This document shows positions 15,001 through 30,000 of a DNA stretch of 64,000 bases, in pieces (position 1 is the stretch's first letter; each line of letters begins with the position of its first letter). The position numbers were made by a program, and so were the translations under genes. Below the pieces are notes generated by a model, which saw only the letters and a program-made list of their open reading frames with translations, did not search any database and had not been told where the DNA came from. The stretch comes from Steinernema hermaphroditum (lineage: Eukaryota > Nematoda > Chromadorea > Rhabditida > Steinernematidae). Location: positions 12,462,001 through 12,526,000 of the forward strand of contig CM059621.1 of assembly GCA_030435675.1 (NCBI GenBank), written 5' to 3'.

Positions 15001-18000
15001 TTCCTGCAAAACTTTCAATTCGAGACAGCATAGGCCCTTGCTCATACCAAAAGCTCTGCATCTGACCCTCCTGCTCCAAAGTACCATAGCATTTTTATGA
15101 TTGGATCTTGTAGAACTGCACGAGCCTGATCGAACGCGCCTATTCCCGTTGGGATTACTGTGGACTATCTTAGTTTCCTGCAAAACTTTCAATTCGAGAC
15201 AGCAGGGCCCTTGCTCATACCAAAAGCTCTGCATCTGACCCTCCTGCTCCAAAGTACCATAGCATTTTTATGATTGGATCTTGTAGAACTGCACGAGCCT
15301 GATCGAACGCGCCTACTCCCGTTGGGTTTACTGTGGACTATCTTAGTTTCCTGCAAAACTTTCAATTCGAGACAGCAGGGCCCTTGCTCATACCAAAAGC
15401 TCTGCATCTGACCCTCCTGCTCCAAAGTACCATAGCATTTTTATGATTGGATCTTGTAGAACTGCACGAGCCTGATCGAACGCGCCTACTCCCGTTGGGA
15501 TTACTGTGGACTATCTTAGTTTCCTGCAAAACTTTCAATTCGAGACAGCTGGGGCCTTGCTCATACCAAAAGCTCTGCATCTGACCCTCCTGCTCCAAAG
15601 TACCATAGCATTTTTATGATTGGATCTTGTAGAACTGCACGAGCCTGATCGAACGCGCCTACTCCCGTTGGATTTACTGTGGACTATCTTAGTTTCCTGC
15701 AAAACTTTCAATTCGAGACAGCAGGGCCCTTGCTCATACCAAAAGCTCTGCATCTGACCCTCCTGCTCCAAAGTACCATAGCATTTTTATGATTGGATCT
15801 TGTAGAACTGCACGAGCCTGATCGAACGCGCCTACTCCCGTTGGATTTACTGTGGACTATCTTAGTTTCCTGCAAAACTTTCAATTCGAGACAGCAGGGC
15901 CCTTGCTCATACCAAAAGCTCTGCATCTGACCCTCCTGCTCCAAAGTACCATAGCATTTTTATGATTGGATCTTGTAGAACTGCACGAGCCTGATCGAAC
16001 GCGCCTACTCCCGTTGGATTTACTGTGGACTATCTTAGTTTCCTGCAAAACTTTCAATTCGAGACAGCAGGGCCCTTTCTCATACCAAAAGCTCTGCATC
16101 TGACCCTCCTGCTCCAAAGTACCATAGCATTTTTATGATTGGATCTTGTAGAACTGCACGAGCCTGATCGAACGCGCCTACTCCCGCTGGGATTTACTGT
16201 GGACTATCTTAGTTTCCTGCAAAACTTTCAATTCGAGACAGCAGGGCCCTTGCTCATACCAAAAGCTCTGCATCTGACCCTCCTGCTCCAAAGTACCATA
16301 GCATTTTTATGATTGGATCTTGTAGAACTGCACGAGCCTGATCGAACGCGCCTACTCCCGTTGGGTTTACTGTGGACTATCTTAGTTTCCTGCAAAACTT
16401 TCAATTCGAGACAGCAGGGCCCTTGCTCATACCAAAAGCTCTGCATCTGACCCTCCTGCTCCAAAGTACCATAGCATTTTTATGATTGGATCTTGTAGAA
16501 CTGCACGAGCCTGATCGAACGCGCCTATTCCCGTTGGGATTACTGTGGACTATCTTAGTTTCCTGCAAAACTTTCAATTCGAGACAGCAGGGCCCTTGCT
16601 CATACCAAAAGCTCTGCATCTGACCCTCCTGCTCCAAAGTACCATAGCATTTTTATGATTGGATCTTGTAGAACTGCACGAGCCTGATCGAACGCGCCTA
16701 TTCCCGTTGGGATTACTGTGGACTATCTTAGTTTCCTGCAAAACTTTCAATTCGAGACAGCAGGGCCCTTGCTCATACCAAAAGCTCTGCATCTGACCCT
16801 CCTGCTCCAAAGTACCATAGCATTTTTATGATTGGATCTTGTAGAACTGCACGAGCCTGATCGAACGCGCCTACTCCCGTTGGGTTTACTGTGGACTATC
16901 TTAGTTTCCTGCAAAACTTTCAATTCGAGACAGCAGGGCCCTTGCTCATACCAAAAGCTCTGCATCTGACCCTCCTGCTCCAAAGTACCATAGCATTTTT
17001 ATGATTGGATCTTGTAGAACTGCACGAGCCTGATCGAACGCGCCTACTCCCGTTGGGATTACTGTGGACTATCTTAGTTTCCTGCAAAACTTTCAATTCG
17101 AGACAGCAGGGGCCTTGCTCATACCAAAAGCTCTGCATCTGACCCTCCTGCTCCAAAGTACCATAGCATTTTTATGATTGGATCTTGTAGAACTGCACGA
17201 GCCTGATCGAACGCGCCTACTCCCGTTGGATTTACTGTGGACTATCTTAGTTTCCTGCAAAACTTTCAATTCGAGACAGCAGGGGCCTTGCTCATACCAA
17301 AAGCTCTGCATCTGACCCTCCTGCTCCAAAGTACCATAGCATTTTTATGATTGGATCTTGTAGAACTGCACGAGCCTGATCGAACGCGCCTACTCCCGTT
17401 GGGATTTACTGTGGACTATCTTAGTTTCCTGCAAAACTTTCAATTCGAGACAGCTGGGCCCTTGCTCATACCAAAAGCTCTGCATCTGACCCTCCTGCTC
17501 CAAAGTACCATAGCATTTTTATGATTGGATCTTGTAGAACTGCACGAGCCTGATCGAACGCGCCTACTCCCGTTGGGTTTACTGTGGACTATCTTAGTTT
17601 CCTGCAAAACTTTCAATTCGAGACAGCAGGGCCCTTGCTCATACCAAAAGCTCTGCATCTGACCCTCCTGCTCCAAAGTACCATAGCATTTTTATGATTG
17701 GATCTTGTAGAACTGCACGAGCCTGATCGAACGCGCCTATTCCCGTTGGGATTACTGTGGACTATCTTAGTTTCCTGCAAAACTTTCAATTCGAGACAGC
17801 AGGGCCCTTGCTCATACCAAAAGCTCTGCATCTGACCCTCCTGCTCCAAAGTACCATAGCATTTTTATGATTGGATCTTGTAGAACTGCACGAGCCTGAT
17901 CGAACGCGCCTACTCCCGTTGGGATTACTGTGGACTATCTTAGTTTCCTGCAAAACTTTCAATTCGAGACAGCAGGGCCCTTGCTCATACCAAAAGCTCT

Positions 18001-21000
18001 GCATCTGACCCTCCTGCTCCAAAGTACCATAGCATTTTTATGATTGGATCTTGTAGAACTGCACGAGCCTGATCGAACGCGCCTACTCCCGTTGGGATTA
18101 CTGTGGACTATCTTAGTTTCCTGCAAAACTTTCAATTCGAGACAGCAGGGCCCTTGCTCATACCAAAAGCTCTGCATCTGACCCTCCTGCTCCAAAGTAC
18201 CATAGCATTTTTATGATTGGATCTTGTAGAACTGCACGAGCCTGATCGAACGCGCCTACTCCCGTTGGGATTACTGTGGACTATCTTAGTTTCCTGCAAA
18301 ACTTTCAATTCGAGACAGCAGGGCCCTTGCTCATACCAAAAGCTCTGCATCTGACCCTCCTGCTCCAAAGTACCATAGCATTTTTATGATTGGATCTTGT
18401 AGAACTGCACGAGCCTGATCGAACGCGCCTACTCCCGTTGGGATTACTGTGGACTATCTTAGTTTCCTGCAAAACTTTCAATTCGAGACAGCAGGGCCCT
18501 TGCTCATACCAAAAGCTCTGCATCTGACCCTCCTGCTCCAAAGTACCATAGCATTTTTATGATTGGATCTTGTAGAACTGCACGAGCCTGATCGAACGCG
18601 CCTACTCCCGTTGGGTTTACTGTGGACTATCTTAGTTTCCTGCAAAACTTTCAATTCGAGACAGCAGGGCCCTTGCTCATACCAAAAGCTCTGCATCTGA
18701 CCCTCCTGCTCCAAAGTACCATAGCATTTTTATGATTGGATCTTGTAGAACTGCACGAGCCTGATCGAACGCGCCTACTCCCGTTGGATTTACTGTGGAC
18801 TATCTTAGTTTCCTGCAAAACTTTCAATTCGAGACAGCAGGGCCCTTGCTCATACCAAAAGCTCTGCATCTGACCCTCCTGCTCCAAAGTACCATAGCAT
18901 TTTTATGATTGGATCTTGTAGAACTGCACGAGCCTGATCGAACGCGCCTACTCCCGTTGGGATTACTGTGGACTATCTTAGTTTCCTGCAAAACTTTCAA
19001 TTCGAGACAGCAGGGCCCTTGCTCATACCAAAAGCTCTGCATCTGACCCTCCTGCTCCAAAGTACCATAGCATTTTTATGATTGGATCTTGTAGAACTGC
19101 ACGAGCCTGATCGAACGCGCCTACTCCCGTTGGGATTACCTGTGGACTATCTTAGTTTCCTGCAAAACTTTCAATTCGAGACAGCAGGGCCCTTGCTCAT
19201 ACCAAAAGCTCTGCATCTGACCCTCCTGCTCCAAAGTACCATAGCATTTTTATGATTGGATCTTGTAGAACTGCACGAGCCTGATCGAACGCGCCTACTC
19301 CCGTTGGGTTTACTGTGGACTATCTTAGTTTCCTGCAAAACTTTCAATTCGAGACAGCAGGGCCCTTGCTCATACCAAAAGCTCTGCATCTGACCCTCCT
19401 GCTCCAAAGTACCATAGCATTTTTATGATTGGATCTTGTAGAACTGCACGAGCCTGATCGAACGCGCCTACTCCCGTTGGGATTTACTGTGGACTATCTT
19501 AGTTTCCTGCAAAACTTTCAATTCGAGACAGCAGGGCCCTTGCTCATACCAAAAGCTCTGCATCTGACCCTCCTGCTCCAAAGTACCATAGCATTTTTAT
19601 GATTGGATCTTGTAGAACTGCACGAGCCTGATCGAACGCGCCTACTCCCGTTGGGATTACTGTGGACTATCTTAGTTTCCTGCAAAACTTTCAATTCGAG
19701 ACAGCAGGGCCCTTGCTCATACCAAAAGCTCTGCATCTGACCCTCCTGCTCCAAAGTACCATAGCATTTTTATGATTGGATCTTGTAGAACTGCACGAGC
19801 CTGATCGAACGCGCCTACTCCCGTTGGATTTACTGTGGACTATCTTAGTTTCCTGCAAAACTTTCAATTCGAGACAGCTGTGGCCTTGCTCATACCAAAA
19901 GCTCTGCATCTGACCCTCCTGCTCCAAAGTACCATAGCATTTTTATGATTGGATCTTGTAGAACTGCACGAGCCTGATCGAACGCGCCTACTCCCGTTGG
20001 GATTACTGTGGACTATCTTAGTTTCCTGCAAAACTTTCAATTCGAGACAGCAGGGCCCTTGCTCATACCAAAAGCTCTGCATCTGACCCTCCTGCTCCAA
20101 AGTACCATAGCATTTTTATGATTGGATCTTGTAGAACTGCACGAGCCTGATCGAACGCGCCTACTCCCGTTGGGATTTACTGTGGACTATCTTAGTTTCC
20201 TGCAAAACTTTCAATTCGAGACAGCAGGGCCCTTGCTCATACCAAAAGCTCTGCATCTGACCCTCCTGCTCCAAAGTACCATAGCATTTTTATGATTGGA
20301 TCTTGTAGAACTGCACGAGCCTGATCGAACGCGCCTACTCCCGTTGGGATTACTGTGGACTATCTTAGTTTCCTGCAAAACTTTCAATTCGAGACAGCAG
20401 GGCCCTTGCTCATACCAAAAGCTCTGCATCTGACCCTCCTGCTCCAAAGTACCATAGCATTTTTATGATTGGATCTTGTAGAACTGCACGAGCCTGATCG
20501 AACGCGCCTACTCCCGTTGGGATTACTGTGGACTATCTTAGTTTCCTGCAAAACTTTCAATTCGAGACAGCAGGGCCCTTGCTCATACCAAAAGCTCTGC
20601 ATCTGACCCTCCTGCTCCAAAGTACCATAGCATTTTTATGATTGGATCTTGTAGAACTGCACGAGCCTGATCGAACGCGCCTACTCCCGTTGGGATTACT
20701 GTGGACTATCTTAGTTTCCTGCAAAACTTTCAATTCGAGACAGCAGGGCCCTTGCTCATACCAAAAGCTCTGCATCTGACCCTCCTGCTCCAAAGTACCA
20801 TAGCATTTTTATGATTGGATCTTGTAGAACTGCACGAGCCTGATCGAACGCGCCTACTCCCGTTGGGTTTACTGTGGACTATCTTAGTTTCCTGCAAAAC
20901 TTTCAATTCGAGACAGCAGGGCCCTTGCTCATACCAAAAGCTCTGCATCTGACCCTCCTGCTCCAAAGTACCATAGCATTTTTATGATTGGATCTTGTAG

Positions 21001-24000
21001 AACTGCACGAGCCTGATCGAACGCGCCTACTCCCGTTGGATTTACTGTGGACTATCTTAGTTTCCTGCAAAACTTTCAATTCGAGACAGCAGGGCCCTTG
21101 CTCATACCAAAAGCTCTGCATCTGACCCTCCTGCTCCAAAGTACCATAGCATTTTTATGATTGGATCTTGTAGAACTGCACGAGCCTGATCGAACGCGCC
21201 TACTCCCGTTGGGATTACTGTGGACTATCTTAGTTTCCTGCAAAACTTTCAATTCGAGACAGCAGGGCCCTTGCTCATACCAAAAGCTCTGCATCTGACC
21301 CTCCTGCTCCAAAGTACCATAGCATTTTTATGATTGGATCTTGTAGAACTGCACGAGCCTGATCGAACGCGCCTACTCCCGTTGGGTTTACTGTGGACTA
21401 TCTTAGTTTCCTGCAAAACTTTCAATTCGAGACAGCAGGGCCCTTGCTCATACCAAAAGCTCTGCATCTGACCCTCCTGCTCCAAAGTACCATAGCATTT
21501 TTATGATTGGATCTTGTAGAACTGCACGAGCCTGATCGAACGCGCCTACTCCCGTTGGATTTACTGTGGACTATCTTAGTTTCCTGCAAAACTTTCAATT
21601 CGAGACAGCAGGGCCCTTGCTCATACCAAAAGCTCTGCATCTGACCCTCCTGCTCCAAAGTACCATAGCATTTTTATGATTGGATCTTGTAGAACTGCAC
21701 GAGCCTGATCGAACGCGCCTACTCCCGTTGGGATTACTGTGGACTATCTTAGTTTCCTGCAAAACTTTCAATTCGAGACAGCAGGGCCCTTGCTCATACC
21801 AAAAGCTCTGCATCTGACCCTCCTGCTCCAAAGTACCATAGCATTTTTATGATTGGATCTTGTAGAACTGCACGAGCCTGATCGAACGCGCCTACTCCCG
21901 TTGGATTTACTGTGGACTATCTTAGTTTCCTGCAAAACTTTCAATTCGAGACAGCAGGGCCCTTGCTCATACCAAAAGCTCTGCATCTGACCCTCCTGCT
22001 CCAAAGTACCATAGCATTTTTATGATTGGATCTTGTAGAACTGCACGAGCCTGATCGAACGCGCCTACTCCCGTTGGGATTACTGTGGACTATCTTAGTT
22101 TCCTGCAAAACTTTCAATTCGAGACAGCAGGGCCCTTGCTCATACCAAAAGCTCTGCATCTGACCCTCCTGCTCCAAAGTACCATAGCATTTTTATGATT
22201 GGATCTTGTAGAACTGCACGAGCCTGATCGAACGCGCCTACTCCCGTTGGGATTACTGTGGACTATCTTAGTTTCCTGCAAAACTTTCAATTCGAGACAG
22301 CAGGGCCCTTGCTCATACCAAAAGCTCTGCATCTGACCCTCCTGCTCCAAAGTACCATAGCATTTTTATGATTGGATCTTGTAGAACTGCACGAGCCTGA
22401 TCGAACGCGCCTACTCCCGTTGGGATTACTGTGGACTATCTTAGTTTCCTGCAAAACTTTCAATTCGAGACAGCAGGGCCCTTGCTCATACCAAAAGCTC
22501 TGCATCTGACCCTCCTGCTCCAAAGTACCATAGCATTTTTATGATTGGATCTTGTAGAACTGCACGAGCCTGATCGAACGCGCCTACTCCCGTTGGGATT
22601 ACTGTGGACTATCTTAGTTTCCTGCAAAACTTTCAATTCGAGACAGCAGGGCCCTTGCTCATACCAAAAGCTCTGCATCTGACCCTCCTGCTCCAAAGTA
22701 CCATAGCATTTTTATGATTGGATCTTGTAGAACTGCACGAGCCTGATCGAACGCGCCTACTCCCGTTGGTTTTACTGTGGACTATCTTAGTTTCCTGCAA
22801 AACTTTCAATTCGAGACAGCAGGGCCCTTGCTCATACCAAAAGCTCTGCATCTGACCCTCCTGCTCCAAAGTACCATAGCATTTTTATGATTGGATCTTG
22901 TAGAACTGCACGAGCCTGATCGAACGCGCCTACTCCCGTTGGGTTTACTGTGGACTATCTTAGTTTCCTGCAAAACTTTCAATTCGAGACAGCAGGGCCC
23001 TTGCTCATACCAAAAGCTCTGCATCTGACCCTCCTGCTCCAAAGTACCATAGCATTTTTATGATTGGATCTTGTAGAACTGCACGAGCCTGATCGAACGC
23101 GCCTACTCCCGTTGGGATTTACTGTGGACTATCTTAGTTTCCTGCAAAACTTTCAATTCGAGACAGCAGGGCCCTTGCTCATACCAAAAGCTCTGCATCT
23201 GACCCTCCTGCTCCAAAGTACCATAGCATTTTTATGATTGGATCTTGTAGAACTGCACGAGCCTGATCGAACGCGCCTACTCCCGTTGGGATTACTGTGG
23301 ACTATCTTAGTTTCCTGCAAAACTTTCAATTCGAGACAGCTGGGGCCTTGCTCATACCAAAAGCTCTGCATCTGACCCTCCTGCTCCAAAGTACCATAGC
23401 ATTTTTATGATTGGATCTTGTAGAACTGCACGAGCCTGATCGAACGCGCCTATTCCCGTTGGGATTACTGTGGACTATCTTAGTTTCCTGCAAAACTTTC
23501 AATTCGAGACAGCAGGGCCCTTGCTCATACCAAAAGCTCTGCATCTGACCCTCCTGCTCCAAAGTACCATAGCATTTTTATGATTGGATCTTGTAGAACT
23601 GCACGAGCCTGATCGAACGCGCCTACTCCCGTTGGGTTTACTGTGGACTATCTTAGTTTCCTGCAAAACTTTCAATTCGAGACAGCAGGGCCCTTGCTCA
23701 TACCAAAAGCTCTGCATCTGACCCTCCTGCTCCAAAGTACCATAGCATTTTTATGATTGGATCTTGTAGAACTGCACGAGCCTGATCGAACGCGCCTACT
23801 CCCGTTGGGATTACTGTGGACTATCTTAGTTTCCTGCAAAACTTTCAATTCGAGACAGCAGGGCCCTTGCTCATACCAAAAGCTCTGCATCTGACCCTCC
23901 TGCTCCAAAGTACCATAGCATTTTTATGATTGGATCTTGTAGAACTGCACGAGCCTGATCGAACGCGCCTACTCCCGTTGGATTTACTGTGGACTATCTT

Positions 24001-27000
24001 AGTTTCCTGCAAAACTTTCAATTCGAGACAGCAGGGCCCTTGCTCATACCAAAAGCTCTGCATCTGACCCTCCTGCTCCAAAGTACCATAGCATTTTTAT
24101 GATTGGATCTTGTAGAACTGCACGAGCCTGATCGAACGCGCCTACTCCCGTTGGTTTTACTGTGGACTATCTTAGTTTCCTGCAAAACTTTCAATTCGAG
24201 ACAGCAGGGCCCTTGCTCATACCAAAAGCTCTGCATCTGACCCTCCTGCTCCAAAGTACCATAGCATTTTTATGATTGGATCTTGTAGAACCTGCACGAG
24301 CCTGATCGAACGCGCCTACTCCCGTTGGGATTACTGTGGACTATCTTAGTTTCCTGCAAAACTTTCAATTCGAGACAGCAGGGCCCTTGCTCATACCAAA
24401 AGCTCTGCATCTGACCCTCCTGCTCCAAAGTACCATAGCATTTTTATGATTGGATCTTGTAGAACTGCACGAGCCTGATCGAACGCGCCTACTCCCGTTG
24501 GATTTACTGTGGACTATCTTAGTTTCCTGCAAAACTTTCAATTCGAGACAGCAGGGCCCTTGCTCATACCAAAAGCTCTGCATCTGACCCTCCTGCTCCA
24601 AAGTACCATAGCATTTTTATGATTGGATCTTGTAGAACTGCACGAGCCTGATCGAACGCGCCTACTCCCGTTGGGATTTACTGTGGACTATCTTAGTTTC
24701 CTGCAAAACTTTCAATTCGAGACAGCAGGGCCCTTGCTCATACCAAAAGCTCTGCATCTGACCCTCCTGCTCCAAAGTACCATAGCATTTTTATGATTGG
24801 ATCTTGTAGAACTGCACGAGCCTGATCGAACGCGCCTATTCCCGTTGGGTTTACTGTGGACTATCTTAGTTTCCTGCAAAACTTTCAATTCGAGACAGCA
24901 GGGCCCTTGCTCATACCAAAAGCTCTGCATCTGACCCTCCTGCTCCAAAGTACCATAGCATTTTTATGATTGGATCTTGTAGAACTGCACGAGCCTGATC
25001 GAACGCGCCTACTCCCGTTGGGTTTACTGTGGACTATCTTAGTTTCCTGCAAAACTTTCAATTCGAGACAGCAGGGCCCTTGCTCATACCAAAAGCTCTG
25101 CATCTGACCCTCCTGCTCCAAAGTACCATAGCATTTTTATGATTGGATCTTGTAGAACTGCACGAGCCTGATCGAACGCGCCTACTCCCGTTGGGTTTAC
25201 TGTGGACTATCTTAGTTTCCTGCAAAACTTTCAATTCGAGACAGCAGGGCCCTTGCTCATACCAAAAGCTCTGCATCTGACCCTCCTGCTCCAAAGTACC
25301 ATAGCATTTTTATGATTGGATCTTGTAGAACTGCACGAGCCTGATCGAACGCGCCTACTCCCGTTGGATTTACTGTGGACTATCTTAGTTTCCTGCAAAA
25401 CTTTCAATTCGAGACAGCAGGGCCCTTGCTCATACCAAAAGCTCTGCATCTGACCCTCCTGCTCCAAAGTACCATAGCATTTTTATGATTGGATCTTGTA
25501 GAACTGCACGAGCCTGATCGAACGCGCCTACTCCCGTTGGATTTACTGTGGACTATCTTAGTTTCCTGCAAAACTTTCAATTCGAGACAGCAGGGCCCTT
25601 GCTCATACCAAAAGCTCTGCATCTGACCCTCCTGCTCCAAAGTACCATAGCATTTTTATGATTGGATCTTGTAGAACTGCACGAGCCTGATCGAACGCGC
25701 CTACTCCCGTTGGATTTACTGTGGACTATCTTAGTTTCCTGCAAAACTTTCAATTCGAGACAGCAGGGCCCTTGCTCATACCAAAAGCTCTGCATCTGAC
25801 CCTCCTGCTCCAAAGTACCATAGCATTTTTATGATTGGATCTTGTAGAACTGCACGAGCCTGATCGAACGCGCCTACTCCCGTTGGATTTACTGTGGACT
25901 ATCTTAGTTTCCTGCAAAACTTTCAATTCGAGACAGCAGGGCCCTTGCTCATACCAAAAGCTCTGCATCTGACCCTCCTGCTCCAAAGTACCATAGCATT
26001 TTTATGATTGGATCTTGTAGAACTGCACGAGCCTGATCGAACGCGCCTACTCCCGTTGGATTTACTGTGGACTATCTTAGTTTCCTGCAAAACTTTCAAT
26101 TCGAGACAGCAGGGCCCTTGCTCATACCAAAAGCTCTGCATCTGACCCTCCTGCTCCAAAGTACCATAGCATTTTTATGATTGGATCTTGTAGAACTGCA
26201 CGAGCCTGATCGAACGCGCCTACTCCCGTTGGGTTTACTGTGGACTATCTTAGTTTCCTGCAAAACTTTCAATTCGAGACAGCAGGGCCCTTGCTCATAC
26301 CAAAAGCTCTGCATCTGACCCTCCTGCTCCAAAGTACCATAGCATTTTTATGATTGGATCTTGTAGAACTGCACGAGCCTGATCGAACGCGCCTACTCCC
26401 GTTGGGATTTACTGTGGACTATCTTAGTTTCCTGCAAAACTTTCAATTCGAGACAGCAGGGCCCTTGCTCATACCAAAAGCTCTGCATCTGACCCTCCTG
26501 CTCCAAAGTACCATAGCATTTTTATGATTGGATCTTGTAGAACTGCACGAGCCTGATCGAACGCGCCTACTCCCGTTGGGTTTACTGTGGACTATCTTAG
26601 TTTCCTGCAAAACTTTCAATTCGAGACAGCAGGGCCCTTGCTCATACCAAAAGCTCTGCATCTGACCCTCCTGCTCCAAAGTACCATAGCATTTTTATGA
26701 TTGGATCTTGTAGAACTGCACGAGCCTGATCGAACGCGCCTACTCCCGTTGGATTTACTGTGGACTATCTTAGTTTCCTGCAAAACTTTCAATTCGAGAC
26801 AGCAGGGCCCTTGCTCATACCAAAAGCTCTGCATCTGACCCTCCTGCTCCAAAGTACCATAGCATTTTTATGATTGGATCTTGTAGAACTGCACGAGCCT
26901 GATCGAACGCGCCTACTCCCGTTGGATTTACTGTGGACTATCTTAGTTTCCTGCAAAACTTTCAATTCGAGACAGCAGGGCCCTTGCTCATACCAAAAGC

Positions 27001-30000
27001 TCTGCATCTGACCCTCCTGCTCCAAAGTACCATAGCATTTTTATGATTGGATCTTGTAGAACTGCACGAGCCTGATCGAACGCGCCTACTCCCGTTGGAT
27101 TTACTGTGGACTATCTTAGTTTCCTGCAAAACTTTCAATTCGAGACAGCAGGGCCCTTGCTCATACCAAAAGCTCTGCATCTGACCCTCCTGCTCCAAAG
27201 TACCATAGCATTTTTATGATTGGATCTTGTAGAACTGCACGAGCCTGATCGAACGCGCCTACTCCCGTTGGGTTTACTGTGGACTATCTTAGTTTCCTGC
27301 AAAACTTTCAATTCGAGACAGCAGGGCCCTTGCTCATACCAAAAGCTCTGCATCTGACCCTCCTGCTCCAAAGTACCATAGCATTTTTATGATTGGATCT
27401 TGTAGAACTGCACGAGCCTGATCGAACGCGCCTACTCCCGTTGGATTTACTGTGGACTATCTTAGTTTCCTGCAAAACTTTCAATTCGAGACAGCAGGGC
27501 CCTTGCTCATACCAAAAGCTCTGCATCTGACCCTCCTGCTCCAAAGTACCATAGCATTTTTATGATTGGATCTTGTAGAACTGCACGAGCCTGATCGAAC
27601 GCGCCTACTCCCGTTGGATTTACTGTGGACTATCTTAGTTTCCTGCAAAACTTTCAATTCGAGACAGCAGGGCCCTTGCTCATACCAAAAGCTCTGCATC
27701 TGACCCTCCTGCTCCAAAGTACCATAGCATTTTTATGATTGGATCTTGTAGAACTGCACGAGCCTGATCGAACGCGCCTACTCCCGTTGGGTTTACTGTG
27801 GACTATCTTAGTTTCCTGCAAAACTTTCAATTCGAGACAGCAGGGCCCTTGCTCATACCAAAAGCTCTGCATCTGACCCTCCTGCTCCAAAGTACCATAG
27901 CATTTTTATGATTGGATCTTGTAGAACTGCACGAGCCTGATCGAACGCGCCTACTCCCGTTGGGTTTACTGTGGACTATCTTAGTTTCCTGCAAAACTTT
28001 CAATTCGAGACAGCAGGGCCCTTGCTCATACCAAAAGCTCTGCATCTGACCCTCCTGCTCCAAAGTACCATAGCATTTTTATGATTGGATCTTGTAGAAC
28101 TGCACGAGCCTGATCGAACGCGCCTACTCCCGTTGGATTTACTGTGGACTATCTTAGTTTCCTGCAAAACTTTCAATTCGAGACAGCAGGGCCCTTGCTC
28201 ATACCAAAAGCTCTGCATCTGACCCTCCTGCTCCAAAGTACCATAGCATTTTTATGATTGGATCTTGTAGAACTGCACGAGCCTGATCGAACGCGCCTAC
28301 TCCCGTTGGATTTACTGTGGACTATCTTAGTTTCCTGCAAAACTTTCAATTCGAGACAGCAGGGCCCTTGCTCATACCAAAAGCTCTGCATCTGACCCTC
28401 CTGCTCCAAAGTACCATAGCATTTTTATGATTGGATCTTGTAGAACTGCACGAGCCTGATCGAACGCGCCTACTCCCGTTGGATTTACTGTGGACTATCT
28501 TAGTTTCCTGCAAAACTTTCAATTCGAGACAGCAGGGCCCTTGCTCATACCAAAAGCTCTGCATCTGACCCTCCTGCTCCAAAGTACCATAGCATTTTTA
28601 TGATTGGATCTTGTAGAACTGCACGAGCCTGATCGAACGCGCCTACTCCCGTTGGATTTACTGTGGACTATCTTAGTTTCCTGCAAAACTTTCAATTCGA
28701 GACAGCAGGGCCAGCAAAAGCTCTGCATCTGACCCTCCTGCTCCAAAGTACCATAGCATTTTTATGATTGGATCTTGTAGAACTGCACGAGCCTGATCGA
28801 ACGCGCCTACTCCCGTTGGATTTACTGTGGACTATCTTAGTTTCCTGCAAAACTTTCAATTCGAGACAGCAGGGCCCTTGCTCATACCAAAAGCTCTGCA
28901 TCTGACCCTCCTGCTCCAAAGTACCATAGCATTTTTATGATTGGATCTTGTAGAACTGCACGAGCCTGATCGAACGCGCCTATTCCCGTTGGATTTACTG
29001 TGGACTATCTTAGTTTCCTGCAAAACTTTCAATTCGAGACAGCAGGGCCCTTGCTCATACCAAAAGCTCTGCATCTGACCCTTCTGCTCCAAAGTACCAT
29101 AGCATTTTTATGATTGGATCTTGTAGAACTGCACGAGCCTGATCAAACGCGCCTATTCCCGTTGGATTTACTGTGGACTATCTTAGTTTCCTGCAAAACT
29201 TTCAATTCGAGACAGCAGGGCCCTTGCTCATACCAAAAGCTCTGCATCTGACCCTCCTGCTCCAAAGTACCATAGCATTTTTATGATTGGATCTTGTAGA
29301 ACTGCACGAGCCTGATCGAACGCGCCTACTCCCGTTGGATTTACTGTGGACTATCTTAGTTTCCTGCAAAACTTTCAATTCGAGACAGCAGGGCCCTCGC
29401 TCATACCAAAAGCTCTGCATCTGACCCTCCTGCTCCAAAGTACCATAGCATTTTTATGATTGGATCTTGTAGAACTGCACGAGCCTGATCGAACGCGCCT
29501 ACTCCCGTTGGATTTACTGTGGACTATCTTAGTTTCCTGCAAAACTTTCAATTCGAGACAGCAGGGCCCTTGCTCATACCAAAAGCTCTGCATCTGACCC
29601 TCCTGCTCCAAAGTACCATAGCATTTTTATGATTGGATCTTGTAGAACTGCACGAGCCTGATCAAACGCGCCTATTCCCGTTGGGATTACTGTGGACTAT
29701 CTTAGTTTCCTGCAAAACTTTCAATTCGAGACAGCAGGGCCCTTGCTCATACCAAAAGCTCTGCATCTGACCCTCCTGCTCCAAAGTACCATAGCATTTT
29801 TATGATTGGATCTTGTAGAACTGCACGAGCCTGATCGAACGCGCCTACTCCCGTTGGATTTACTGTGGACTATCTTAGTTTCCTGCAAAACTTTCAATTC
29901 GAGACAGCAGGGCCCTTGCTCATACCAAAAGCTCTGCATCTGACCCTCCTGCTCCAAAGTACCATAGCATTTTTATGATTGGATCTTGTAGAACTGCACG

